Part shown: in pieces, positions 8,014-15,963 of the stretch | Layout: every line of letters starts with the position of its first letter | How positions within the stretch are numbered: the stretch's first letter is position 1 | Assembly (NCBI RefSeq): GCF_004345265.1 | Contig: NZ_SLUM01000017.1 | Coordinates: 1-64,000, forward strand | Source of the DNA: Allofournierella massiliensis | GTDB lineage: Bacteria > Bacillota > Clostridia > Oscillospirales > Ruminococcaceae | Direction of reading: 5' to 3' | DNA: 64,000 nucleotides | Program-made: the position numbers and the translations under genes | Notes under the pieces: generated by a model | Database searches by the model: none | What the model was told of the DNA's origin: nothing | The model's input: only the letters and a program-made list of their open reading frames with translations

Positions 8014-9533
8014 TCTGTGGACACCTCCTTCTCCATATCATTCAGGAAAAACTTTAGCAGCCGGTTTCGGCCATCGTTGTTCTCTATGGAATAACTTTCC
8101 TGAATTTGCCCGTTTTCTAAGTGAAGGACATAATTACAGCACCGTAAAATAAATTCCGGGTCATGGGTCACTACAAGCGCAGTTCTCCCGGTATCTGCCA
8201 CTTGATTGACAACACTAGCAACCTGCCTCATGTGAAAAAGGTCAAGGCCACTTGTTGGCTCATCGAATAAAATCAGAGGGCGCTCCGAAGCAATCGCAGA
8301 GGCAACTGCCACACGCTGCTTTTGGCCGCCGGACAGCCCCATCGGGTGGCAGTCCTCATAAGGCAGCAAGTCCATCTCCTTTAAGATTTCTCTTGCCCTT
8401 TGCTTATCCTCGGTTCCCATACTGAGCAGAATTTCATCCAGAACACTTTCGGTAAAAAGCTGATGGTTTACATCCTGCATAACCATATAGCAGAGTTTCA
8501 ATCGTTCTTTCCTGGAATAAATCTTGCTCCGATCCTGCACTGTCCCCTTGAAGTGCTTTTCCAATCCGCAGAGGCACCGGGCAAAGGTGGATTTTCCCGC
8601 ACCGTTATGTCCGATAATAGCCGTGGCGCTGCCGGATGGGAAAGTAGTTTCCGTTATATGCAAGGTTTCCGGCTCATGCTTATAGGCAAAGGACACATTC
8701 TTTATCGTCCAAACCGCCTCATTTATTCGCTGCGGCGGCCCTTCAACTCCTGAAAGCCCTGCAAGTTCAAGAGGCCGAAGCCCCATTTCCTCTCGCTGTT
8801 TTGCTGACAGGCGGCAAAACTCCTCCGCTGTATAATCTCCTTCAATTTCTCCGTCTTTCAGATACAGAACGCGGTCAAAGAGGCCAGACAGATAGTACAG
8901 CCGGTGTTCAGAGATGATGATGGTCTTTCCTTGCGATTTCAAAGCAAAGAGAAGCTGCCGAAAATCAGCGATAGCGTATGTGTCAAGGTTGGATGATGGT
9001 TCATCCAGCACATAAACATCCGGGTCAATCGCTGCTGCCGATCCGCAGGCGATTTTTTGTTTTTCACCCCCGGACAAAGAAAAAATACTTCTATCAAGCA
9101 GCGGCTCCAGCTTTAGCTGTGCAGCTACACGCTTTACCCGTTCGCGCACAATATCTTCAGCCATGCCGTGGTTCTCCGGGCCGAAAGCCAGTTCGCTGGT
9201 CGTGTCCACATTAAAAAACTGAGAACGCGGATTTTGAAATACAGAACCGACTTTTAGAGAAATATCAAACAGTGACAGGTCGCGGGTATCCTTTCCATCC
9301 AGATAGACGGAGCCGGTATAAGTCCCCTCATGGTAATGAGGAATAAGGCCGTTGAACAGACGGGTCATCGTTGTTTTCCCGCAGCCGGAAGTCCCACAGA
9401 GCAGGACAAAAGAACCATCCTCAATGGTGCAGGAAATGTGTTTCAAAGCGCCCCCGGTTTGCCTCTCGCTGTCAGGAAGGGCGCTGGCCGGATAGGAAAA
9501 GGACACATCTTGACATTCAATCACTTCCTTCAC
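8010..9533 (-). CDS. ECF transporter double ATPase (EcfA1-EcfA2 fusion)
   Basis: A 507-residue protein with two ABC ATPase domains in one chain. Domain one has GTSGCGKTT, LSGGEKQKIA and VYVLDEPSSNLD; domain two has GHNGAGKST, LSGGQKQRVA and LILFDEPTSGLD. The fused arrangement is common for group I-like ECF modules with a dedicated S component. It overlaps the EcfT gene by 4 bases and the next ABC gene by 4 bases. It powers the membrane module formed by the EcfT and EcfS products. Confidence 0.9.
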   Translation of the reverse strand: MKEVIECQDVSFSYPASALPDSERQTGGALKHISCTIEDGSFVLLCGTSGCGKTTMTRLFNGLIPHYHEGTYTGSVYLDGKDTRDLSLFDISLKVGSVFQNPRSQFFNVDTTSELAFGPENHGMAEDIVRERVKRVAAQLKLEPLLDRSIFSLSGGEKQKIACGSAAAIDPDVYVLDEPSSNLDTYAIADFRQLLFALKSQGKTIIISEHRLYYLSGLFDRVLYLKDGEIEGDYTAEEFCRLSAKQREEMGLRPLELAGLSGVEGPPQRINEAVWTIKNVSFAYKHEPETLHITETTFPSGSATAIIGHNGAGKSTFARCLCGLEKHFKGTVQDRSKIYSRKERLKLCYMVMQDVNHQLFTESVLDEILLSMGTEDKQRAREILKEMDLLPYEDCHPMGLSGGQKQRVAVASAIASERPLILFDEPTSGLDLFHMRQVASVVNQVADTGRTALVVTHDPEFILRCCNYVLHLENGQIQESYSIENNDGRNRLLKFFLNDMEKEVSTE

Positions 9534-10267
9534 CCCCTTGCGGCAAGCACATAGATTTGCGCTGCAAATGCTCCCAGACAGATCAGCAGAAAAATAACAT
9601 CCTGCACATGAAAGCCCAGCTTACAGATATTTGTCCGCTTCACAGGGCCACCCAATCCCCGCGTAAGGGCTGCCTGGGACAGTTCTTCTCCGATTTTGAC
9701 GGAACAGATCATCATAGGAACAATCCGATACTCTAAAATCGCACTGGCTTTTCCACCGCCAAAGCGGACGCCACGCATCCGCATGGCGTCCCCAATGGCG
9801 CTCCATTCTTCTGCAACCGTGGGAAAGAAGCGAAACATCACAGACATGGGAATGGTGATCTGCTGCGGCAGGTGGAGCCGTTCCATCGCCGCAACAAATT
9901 CACTGACTGTCGTTGTTGTCACCACGAAATAGCCCATAACCACGCTGGGGGTGAACCGTAGCAGGATACCCACGACGGCTACCGCGATGTAGTTTGCTAC
10001 GCCGGTCAGTCGGGATAGGCCGAACATTTCCAAACACAGGCTTCCCCCGAAAATCAGGATATAGAGAACAGCGCCTTTCCATTTTCTGGCCGCCAACAAA
10101 AGCAGCAGAGGGATGGCCGCCAGCGCGATGATGTAATACTGCATGACGCCTTCATACGAACCGCCTAAAATAAAGACGGCTATGGTAATCAGTACCGCCA
10201 ATTTTGTCCGGGGGTCTAATAATATTCCACTGTTATTTTTTTGACTTGCAAGAAGTTCGCGGCTCAT
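9530..10267 (-). CDS. ECF transporter T component (EcfT/CbiQ family)
   Basis: The 245-residue membrane protein has the CbiQ pattern. An N-terminal DPRTKL motif is followed by several helices and the two coupling motifs with Ala-Arg-Gly-like cores (DAMRMRGV and ALTRGLG, about residues 160-215) that contact the ATPases. Start and stop overlap neighbours by 1-4 bases. It bridges the double ATPase and the S component. Confidence 0.9.
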   Translation of the reverse strand: MSRELLASQKNNSGILLDPRTKLAVLITIAVFILGGSYEGVMQYYIIALAAIPLLLLLAARKWKGAVLYILIFGGSLCLEMFGLSRLTGVANYIAVAVVGILLRFTPSVVMGYFVVTTTTVSEFVAAMERLHLPQQITIPMSVMFRFFPTVAEEWSAIGDAMRMRGVRFGGGKASAILEYRIVPMMICSVKIGEELSQAALTRGLGGPVKRTNICKLGFHVQDVIFLLICLGAFAAQIYVLAARG

Positions 10268-10848
10268 TACACAATTCCCGCCCGCTCAAAGTGCTTTTTG
10301 AAAATCTTTCGTCCAATCAGGCCGCCGACAAGACCACTGACGAAAGCAGCAATAAGCAGTACCGGCAAAATCCAGTCGGGCATATAAGCCATGAGCGTGT
10401 CGGCATATTCCTGGCCGTAACCGGGGAGCAGGTTCTGGTAGTAAGCGTCACGCGTCACAACGATGGGAATAAACGCCCCGATGACCCACATGGAAAAAAC
10501 GCCGTGGATCAGCACTTCACGCTTGGCGTTCTTGTAGTCACAGGCTTTCATCATAAAATCGGAAATCAGCCCGAAGATCAGCCCGGTAGGGATGCACCAC
10601 CAGCCCATGCCGGTCAGCAGCATAATGATGCCGAGCAACACTCCGCAGATGGTAAGCATACCGAATTTTTTGATTTTGGAGAAGAACAACATCATCGGAA
10701 TACCGCCCACAAGCGGCACGATCACGCTGATAAGCGGAATGAAAATCGGAATAAAACCGATGGATGCCGCCGCGAAAATGACGATAAAATAAATCGCCGT
10801 GAAAATACCGATGTTGATGAGATCCTTTCCTTGCAATTTGTTGTTCAT
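10267..10848 (-). CDS. ECF S component, MptD/Trep_Strep family
   Basis: The 193-residue integral membrane protein has about six helices and the N-terminal LQGKDLINIGIFTAIYF pattern of the Trep_Strep (MptD) family of ECF substrate-binding subunits. The start at 10848 follows GGAGG by nine bases. It is the first gene of the six-gene operon. Members of this family occur beside YbtPQ-like ABC genes; whether it binds the metal chelate or another ligand cannot be told from sequence. Confidence 0.8.
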   Translation of the reverse strand: MNNKLQGKDLINIGIFTAIYFIVIFAAASIGFIPIFIPLISVIVPLVGGIPMMLFFSKIKKFGMLTICGVLLGIIMLLTGMGWWCIPTGLIFGLISDFMMKACDYKNAKREVLIHGVFSMWVIGAFIPIVVTRDAYYQNLLPGYGQEYADTLMAYMPDWILPVLLIAAFVSGLVGGLIGRKIFKKHFERAGIV

Positions 10849-10876
10849 TGCAAAACCTCCTAACATGATTGCTTTC

Positions 10877-10898
10877 TTAGTTAGACCTCGCTAACCAA
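10877..10898. promoter_or_regulatory. Inverted repeat, candidate DtxR/IdeR-type operator
   Basis: TTAGTTAG, six bases, CTAACCAA: arms match at 7 of 8 positions. The half-site resembles the TTAG(G)TTAG arms of DtxR/IdeR boxes. It lies about 30 bases upstream of the first importer gene and in the divergent region facing the AraC gene. Binding by the 4146 repressor is inferred. Confidence 0.6.
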
Positions 10899-11061
10899 AT
10901 CTAATGGTAGCACATATCCAATTATGCTTCTATGCACATATCAGTATTTTAGGCCCGTATAGCAAGGAGTTTTTTCGCTTTGCCAGAATATCCATTGACC
11001 GGGAATTTTCTCGCCGGTATAATAATATCAACGATTTTGCGTGATGAAAGGGGCGAAGCAG

Positions 11062-12036
11062 TTGCGTGACATGATATACAACATTTTAGAAAACAGCGAT
11101 GCTGTTTCCGGTGTGACTTTGAAAAACAGCCCAAATAGCAGCACATTACTTTTGGAGCAGGCAGATGGCAAGGGACGCATGACATTCTATACACTCTTTC
11201 CGGGCCTGACTTTAGCTTTTATTTTTGTAAATGCTCCCGTATGGCCGGAGTCGGATGAAAATTCAAATCTAAAGCCCTTGCTGATTAACTATTGCGTTTC
11301 AGGCAGAAGCGAATTGCTTCTGGATGACGGCTCCTACATTTACCTGAAGGAAAATGATTTTTGTATCAGTGAGCAGACCGCACAAAAAGAATATATCTTT
11401 CCTACGAAGCAGTACCAGGGGATAAAAATATACTTTGATCTGTCACTTCTTTTTCAGTCCTGTGGTGAGCTTTTGAAATCTTTTTCGCTTGACCTCCCCA
11501 ATTTGGAAGAAAGTTATTGCGGCAATCATAAGACATATTTAGGCGAAGCGGATAGCGAACTGGAAAATATATTTCAAAACCTCTGGCGGCTTTCTGAAAG
11601 GCCTTCTATCTTCCATTTGCAAATCTATACGCTTGAACTTCTCCACCGGCTTCTCAACATGGAAATCCGGCCTCCTAAAACCTGCGGCTTCTACACGGAA
11701 ACGCAGGTTGAAATTGCAAAAAGGGCAGCACAAATCCTTTCCGATGATCTTCGCCAGCACATTCCTGTACGGCAGATTGCAGAACGCTTTTCGGTCAGTG
11801 AAACCAGCCTGAAAAATTATTTTAGAGGCGTATATGGTCAAAATATATCTACTTGGCTGCGAGAAATCCGCATGAATGAAGCCGCCAGACTTCTCTCTGC
11901 CACAAAGCGCCCGATTGCCGAAATATCAGAGCAGGTTGGCTACTCCAATCAAGGGAAATTTGCAGCCGTGTTCAAAAAACAGTTTGGACTATCGCCACTG
12001 GAATACAGGCGTTCAAAGAATTTAGAAAACAGGTAA
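11062..12036 (+). CDS. AraC-family regulator of the importer operon
   Basis: The last ~100 residues are an AraC/XylS double HTH (IPVRQIAERFSVSETSLKNYFRGVYGQNISTWLREIRMNEAARLLS, then IAEISEQVGYSNQGKFAAVFKKQFGLSPLEYR). The N-terminal ~200 residues form an effector domain like that of YbtA/PchR siderophore regulators. Possible starts are GTG 11041, ATG 11044 and TTG 11062; only 11062 has a well-spaced AGGGG. It is divergent from the importer operon, so it is the likely activator, with the loaded metallophore as the probable signal. Confidence 0.85.
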   Translation: MRDMIYNILENSDAVSGVTLKNSPNSSTLLLEQADGKGRMTFYTLFPGLTLAFIFVNAPVWPESDENSNLKPLLINYCVSGRSELLLDDGSYIYLKENDFCISEQTAQKEYIFPTKQYQGIKIYFDLSLLFQSCGELLKSFSLDLPNLEESYCGNHKTYLGEADSELENIFQNLWRLSERPSIFHLQIYTLELLHRLLNMEIRPPKTCGFYTETQVEIAKRAAQILSDDLRQHIPVRQIAERFSVSETSLKNYFRGVYGQNISTWLREIRMNEAARLLSATKRPIAEISEQVGYSNQGKFAAVFKKQFGLSPLEYRRSKNLENR

Positions 12037-12040
12037 GACT

Positions 12041-12080
12041 AAAGCCGGGATTTGCCGCTTGTCAGCCAAATCCCGGCTTT
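12041..12080 (+). terminator. Terminator after the AraC gene
   Basis: AAAGCCGGGATTTG pairs perfectly with CAAATCCCGGCTTT around a 12-base loop, six bases after the stop codon. Confidence 0.75.
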
Positions 12081-12140
12081 ACTTATGCTTAAAATTTCAT
12101 GCGTAAATCAATTCTTGAAAAATGCAATTTCAAAATTTGA

Positions 12141-12680
12141 TTATAGTTTCATTTTGATTTTCCCTGTATCTGGATGGATCAACACCACCGGCAATTCCCT
12201 CGCCTTTGCCATCCGTAACACCGCCTCCACGCCGCTCGGGCCAGCAGTCTCATCATCACACACGGCCACTATGCAATCAGCGTGTTCTACCATGTAGGCA
12301 GTGCGCTCCCGATACCCTTGGGCCCCCACGATTTTGCTACCCATTACAAACTGGTCGCAGTTTTCCTTCAGATGGCGCAGACGCTCCCGGCTCTTCGGGT
12401 CCCATCGCTCGTCATGGCCCGGAAACGGGTAGACCAGCACGATCTCCAGCTCCTGGTACTCTTCCTGCCGGCGCATTTCCAGCAGGATCTCGCCGGCCCA
12501 TAGATCAACGCCAAGGGCTCCACCAACATAGAACCGGCGCACACCGCGCCGGTACAGTTCGGTAAAAACATCGTGCAGCCGTTTCTTCAGGCGCTTGCAC
12601 GAGGTCATATATTCCTGATACTTGAATTTGAACCGTGTAGGCCGCTGACTGGTAATTGCACACGAGTAAAACTGGGACAT
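12141..12680 (-). CDS. SLOG-fold protein (DUF1273/YpsA-like)
   Basis: A 179-residue Rossmann-like protein. It opens with CAITSQRPTRF, then GVRRFYVGGALGVDLWAGEIL, VYPFPGHDERW and YRERTAYMVEHADCIVAVCDDE, the order of conserved blocks in DUF1273/SLOG proteins. Such proteins are thought to bind nucleotide-derived ligands and are common on plasmids and integrative elements. Start at 12680 follows GGAGGAG. It stands alone between the importer locus and an XRE regulator; role unknown. Confidence 0.8.
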   Translation of the reverse strand: MSQFYSCAITSQRPTRFKFKYQEYMTSCKRLKKRLHDVFTELYRRGVRRFYVGGALGVDLWAGEILLEMRRQEEYQELEIVLVYPFPGHDERWDPKSRERLRHLKENCDQFVMGSKIVGAQGYRERTAYMVEHADCIVAVCDDETAGPSGVEAVLRMAKARELPVVLIHPDTGKIKMKL

Positions 12681-12811
12681 CTCATCTCCTCCAGAAACTT
12701 TTTTCTCAATATAGCCCATTATACTTGCTATGGCTGATGAAGTTCAACCATGGCCGCTTAATTTTTTATGTTATAGCGGATAAAATATAGCTATAGCATG
12801 GAGGGTTACGA

Positions 12812-13147
12812 ATGGGCGAACTTTTGAAAGAAATGGGCCAGCGGATGCTGGACCGGCGCAAACAACTAAAACTGACACAAGAGGCTCTGGCCAAGATGGC
12901 ACATGTCACGCCCCAGACCGTTTCCACTGCGGAGCTGGGCACAAAAGCCATGCGGCCTGAAACGATGCTGAAGATCTGTGATGCGCTTGATATCAGCACA
13001 GACTATCTCCTGCGCGGTCAGGTCATGGAAGGCGACACACGCCTGCTCAATCAAAAGGTCTCGTCGTTGACTCCCTGCCAATACCGACACCTGGAAAATA
13101 TTATCGACAACTTCATCGCGGCTATACAGGAAGAAAAAGAGGTATGA
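12812..13147 (+). CDS. XRE-family HTH regulator
   Basis: The 111-residue protein has a Cro/C1-type HTH at about residues 10-66 (RRKQLKLTQEALAKMAHVTPQTVSTAELGTKAMRPETMLKICDALDISTDYLLRG). A short helical tail probably drives dimerisation. GGAGGG precedes the ATG. It is convergent with the ParR/ParM genes and divergent from the SLOG gene, so it may regulate one of them. Confidence 0.85.
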   Translation: MGELLKEMGQRMLDRRKQLKLTQEALAKMAHVTPQTVSTAELGTKAMRPETMLKICDALDISTDYLLRGQVMEGDTRLLNQKVSSLTPCQYRHLENIIDNFIAAIQEEKEV

Positions 13148-13183
13148 GCGCCAGCGGCAATGCAGCTCTCATACCTCTTTTTA
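13138..13183 (+). terminator. Terminator after the XRE gene
   Basis: AGAGGTATGAG and CTCATACCTCT make an 11-bp perfect stem, followed by TTTTTAT. The stem overlaps the stop codon. It probably also limits read-through from the convergent ParR gene. Confidence 0.8.
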
Positions 13184-13185
13184 TA

Positions 13186-13626
13186 TCATCTCCCCTGGCG
13201 AAAAGCCTCCATTGTGCTGGAGATCAGGCCGAGGATTGCATCATCTGCCTCCACTGCCTCTCCCAGCTCTGGCACATATTCCGGCTCCGGCGTCCGTTCC
13301 TGCGGCGCCGGGGCCGTTGTTGTTTCTTCATCCGGGCAGGCGGCGGGGGTGCCGGCAGGCTTTTCAGAGTCCCTTGCCTCTTGGCGTAAGATCTCCCGCA
13401 CAATGGCTTCAATGGCGGCCCGGTCTATGGCCGGGGCCGGCGCCGCTGCTCTTAACGGTTGTGGATCATCTGCAAAGTGGGTATCGTAGAAAACAACTGC
13501 ATTGGCGATATACTGTGCTTTCCCGTGGTCAGGCTGTTTTTCCAGCAGTTCGACCGTTGCCAAATGGATCGGGTCGCTGATATTGAACCGCAGGGAAAAA
13601 CGCCCCCGTTCTTTCTTGGCCGCCAT
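13186..13626 (-). CDS. parR: ParR-like segregation adaptor
   Basis: The 146-residue protein has an N-terminal ribbon-helix-helix-like block (RFSLRFNISDPIHLATVELLEKQ...KAQYIANAVVFYD) typical of ParR proteins that bind parC and cap ParM filaments. A long Pro/Ala/Glu-rich tail ends in a short helix, the usual filament-contacting segment. ATG 13626 is preferred; GTG 13635 is an alternative. It lies 5 bases after the ParM gene, the classical order. It points to a plasmid-like replicon or an ICE with a plasmid stage. Confidence 0.75.
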   Translation of the reverse strand: MAAKKERGRFSLRFNISDPIHLATVELLEKQPDHGKAQYIANAVVFYDTHFADDPQPLRAAAPAPAIDRAAIEAIVREILRQEARDSEKPAGTPAACPDEETTTAPAPQERTPEPEYVPELGEAVEADDAILGLISSTMEAFRQGR

Positions 13627-13631
13627 AGCTG

Positions 13632-14543
13632 TCACCTGCCCGCAGCTTCAAGGCGGTACAGATACTCATATCCGGCTGCATTGGCGTTGATATTGGAGAC
13701 GAACAACGGCTTACCCACTTTTCCGGATGCCTCAATCTGCCGGCGCAATAGAATAGCGCCGCCGCCCACAAAGACCACCGTGCAGTAGCGCAAGTCCAGC
13801 ATCCGCTCCCGCAGGGTGCTGAACAGGTCGTTGACGAACTCCTGTGCCAGCTGCTCCACCAATCGGACTGCCGACGGCGGGTACTGCGTCTGCTTGCCGG
13901 TGAGGATAGCGTCCACATCCCCCTCATCCAGCAGCAGATCCAATTCCGCGTTGCCCCTGGACCTGATCTTATTGTAAAGCAGGATCACGCCGTTTTCCAG
14001 CGAATCACAGGAGCTGAGGTCAGCTTTTCCGTTTTTCATCAGCAGATAGTCTGCCGTGAATCCGCCAATGTCCACCACTACCGCCTTGGCCTCATTCATC
14101 AGTGTGTGGAGCATGGTGGCTGCCGCCGCATAGGCCTGGGGATAGCAGGCCACATCATCAATGCTGATGGCGTAGTGCTTGTCCCGGTACTGGAATTCTA
14201 CGATCCCTTTCTTATGGAAATAGGCAGTGAACTTTTCCGCCTGGGCGCCGAAGTGGGCCGGCGGCAGCCCCACCGGCAGCTGGATACGGTACAGTTCTTT
14301 CTCGTCAACGCCGCGGGCCGTCAATTCCTCCGCAATCGCAATCAGGGTAAGGATAAAGAAGCGGTCATCCCCAGTCTTGTCCTTGCGGTAAGGAATGCGC
14401 TCGTTGGAGAGCGTATAGTAGTTGCCGCCGTATTGCAGGCTCGGCCCGAACGGCCGGGTCATGCTCTGCTGCAGGCCGGAAACGAACGGGGCGCAGTGAA
14501 CCGTCTTGATTTGTTTATTGCCATGATCGACACCAATTAACAT
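13632..14543 (-). CDS. parM: ParM/StbA-type actin-like ATPase
   Basis: A 303-residue protein with the actin-like fold: MLIGVDHGNKQIKT at the N-terminus (phosphate 1), AVVVDIGGFTADYLLM (phosphate 2 with catalytic-site Asp), and VVFVGGGAILLRRQI (adenosine motif). It should polymerise and push plasmid copies apart together with ParR. GGAGG precedes the ATG. The upstream parC region is only ~100 bases and ends abruptly at the wHTH remnant, so the centromere may be partly lost. Confidence 0.85.
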   Translation of the reverse strand: MLIGVDHGNKQIKTVHCAPFVSGLQQSMTRPFGPSLQYGGNYYTLSNERIPYRKDKTGDDRFFILTLIAIAEELTARGVDEKELYRIQLPVGLPPAHFGAQAEKFTAYFHKKGIVEFQYRDKHYAISIDDVACYPQAYAAAATMLHTLMNEAKAVVVDIGGFTADYLLMKNGKADLSSCDSLENGVILLYNKIRSRGNAELDLLLDEGDVDAILTGKQTQYPPSAVRLVEQLAQEFVNDLFSTLRERMLDLRYCTVVFVGGGAILLRRQIEASGKVGKPLFVSNINANAAGYEYLYRLEAAGR

Positions 14544-14640
14544 AGGTGAATGCCTCCTTTTTTGCTTTATACATATCCTTTACGCCTGGATGACGCCTTT
14601 CTCAACAGGCGAAGGCAAATTTTTTGAAACCTATGTTTTT

Positions 14641-14673
14641 GTGCGGCACGGCTACCGCTTCACACCAAAATAG
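14641..14673 (+). pseudogene. 3' remnant of a wHTH gene
   Basis: From 14641 the sequence matches the last codons of the wHTH genes at 48892 and 52469 (GTGCGG, CACGGCTACCGCTTCACA, TAG stop), with a 3-base deletion, while sequence left of 14641 is unrelated. It marks a sharp junction between the ParM block and the BceR block. It is too short to encode anything. Confidence 0.8.
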
Positions 14674-14678
14674 AAGAA

Positions 14679-14728
14679 CAGCGCCACCTCGGCTCTACTG
14701 TGGGCGGCGCTGCTGTGTTTTCTTTTCT
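14679..14728 (+). terminator. Terminator inherited from the wHTH remnant
   Basis: CAGCGCC (14679-14685) pairs with GGCGCTG (14706-14712), followed by TGTTTTCTTTT. The same hairpin follows wHTH copies 2 and 3. Confidence 0.75.
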
Positions 14729-14786
14729 CGTCATCATTTTAACTAATTAAGAAACTTTTTTGCACTTCTTGTGCCTGCAATTTGGA

Positions 14787-14815
14787 TTGAGAAACCCGTC
14801 TTTATCTTGTATAAT
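14787..14815 (+). promoter_or_regulatory. Sigma-A-type promoter of the response regulator gene
   Basis: TTGAGA (14787-14792), 17 bases, TATAAT (14810-14815), followed by a ribosome site GGAGGTGG at 14826 and a GTG start at 14838. Confidence 0.8.
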
Positions 14816-14837
14816 AAAAAAATATGGAGGTGGCCTT

Positions 14838-15509
14838 GTGAAACAAAGAATACTCATTGTCGAAGATGATCTTACCATACAAACACAATTAAAAAATCTG
14901 CTATCCGGCAACGGTTATGAGGTTGATGTGGTTTCAGACTTTTCCAAAGTGATCGAGCAGGTAAAAACTTTTGCCCCCCATTTGGTTCTGCTGGATATAA
15001 AGCTCCCAGGAAACAGCGGCTTCGATATTTGCTCACAGGTCCGCACATTCTCGGAAATCCCAATTATTTTTGTCACCAGCAGCAACACGGACATGGATGA
15101 ACTCAACAGCATTATGCTGGGTGGGGATGCTTTCATCTCAAAGCCATATAATACAGCAATTCTTCTTGCCAAAATCGCCTCTCTTCTGCGAAAGGCAAAT
15201 GCTATTGCGCAAACATCCGAGGTACTTGTCTGGAATGGTGCCACTTTGCATCTGGAGAGCGGTGTCATTGAATACGGTGGGCAAACGATTGAATTGACCA
15301 AAAATGAGGCAAAGATTCTTTACTACCTTTTTAAGAACGCTGGAAAAATCTGTCCTCGTAGCGACATTGTAGATTTCCTTTGGGATAACCAGCTCTATGT
15401 GGATGACAATGCGTTGAGTGTCCACATCACCCGCATACGAGAGAAATTGGTCAGCATTGGCCTGACGGATTTCATCAAAACCAAACACCGTCAGGGGTAC
15501 ATGATATGA
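14838..15509 (+). CDS. bceR: BceR-like response regulator
   Basis: A 223-residue OmpR-family regulator. The receiver has acidic pocket D10-D11 and phospho-acceptor D53 (LLDIKLPG), then Thr and Lys (FVTSS, ISKPY). The winged helix spans about 130-220 (IELTKNEAKILYYL...LSVHITRIREKL). GTG 14838 has an ideal GGAGGTGG. Its stop overlaps the ATG of the sensor kinase gene, which is broken after about nine codons by the island. The rest of the kinase and the BceAB-like transporter lie 29 kb away at 44.8-48.9 kb. Family role: response to cell-envelope antibiotics sensed through BceAB. Confidence 0.85.
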   Translation: MKQRILIVEDDLTIQTQLKNLLSGNGYEVDVVSDFSKVIEQVKTFAPHLVLLDIKLPGNSGFDICSQVRTFSEIPIIFVTSSNTDMDELNSIMLGGDAFISKPYNTAILLAKIASLLRKANAIAQTSEVLVWNGATLHLESGVIEYGGQTIELTKNEAKILYYLFKNAGKICPRSDIVDFLWDNQLYVDDNALSVHITRIREKLVSIGLTDFIKTKHRQGYMI

Positions 15510-15532
15510 GTGGGAAATTGTATGTCAAAAAC
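15506..15532 (+). pseudogene. bceS: 5' end of the split BceS-like sensor kinase gene
   Basis: ATG 15506 overlaps the regulator stop (ATGA) and reads MSGKLYVKN, then loses all similarity. The other half, at 44784 onward, reads ...AYSKNHLPVILLNLL. Joining the two at YxKN gives a normal kinase N-terminus. This is the left junction of the island. Confidence 0.7.
15521..15532. other. Left junction of the island (attL candidate)
   Basis: TATGTCAAAAAC here and TATTCCAAAAAT at 44796-44807 match at 9 of 12 positions, sharing CAAAAA. Imperfect, A-rich junction repeats like this occur when Tn916-like integrases leave mismatched coupling sequences. Exact crossover is inferred from the kinase reading frame. 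Confidence 0.5.
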
Positions 15533-15736
15533 CTATGTCTGAACCTTCAGGAAGCCCTGTTGCGTCCTCTTTGGTGCTTTCCAGCACTCCTGCGGTTCCT
15601 CTTTGAAACTCTTTTGCCCTGTTTGTTTCAGACACCGCTTTCGTCTTTTGGGATTTGTGTGGGATGGAATTCTGTATATTAAAAGTGCTTCCGACCGGGT
15701 TTACCCCTGCATCAGACGATTCTGTCGCAGAAAACG
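15533..15736. other. Island left end, no gene seen
   Basis: No supported gene. The kinase frame runs on to a stop at about 15679 without kinase similarity. The stretch probably holds integrase arm-type sites, but none can be defined by eye. Confidence 0.3.
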
Positions 15737-15770
15737 CCTCAGAAATTGCGCCACATAAACAATGAAATAA
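15737..15770 (+). repeat. 34-bp direct repeat, left copy
   Basis: Matches 18479-18512 at 32 of 34 positions (core ATTGCGCC and CATAAACAATGAAATAA in the right copy). The pair brackets the recombinase module at 15964-18478. A degenerate third copy lies at about 42138-42168 after the relaxase gene. Confidence 0.8.
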
Positions 15771-15909
15771 GCCTCGGCTTGGGAGTTGTTTTGAAGATGT
15801 AAAACCGGATTCTTGTCAAGTAATCAGCAACTGACAAGAATGACAAGAACGGCCACATGCGGCATCGCCTGGAACAGTCATTCTTCTCAAAAAATTTCGT
15901 TCTTTCCAG

Positions 15910-15956
15910 TAGCTATTTCCTGCTTTCTGTGATATTGTTCGTTTGCCAAAAGGAGG
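15910..15956 (+). promoter_or_regulatory. Recombinase leader motif, copy A
   Basis: Begins TAGCTATTTC, then a TGTGATAT block, a TTGTTCGTTTG block and CCAAAAGGAGG. The same ~47-base layout occurs at 17634 and 42420, each time ending in the ribosome site of the next gene. It may be a shared translational leader or a recombinase/excisionase binding site. Confidence 0.6.
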
Positions 15957-15963
15957 CGATGAT

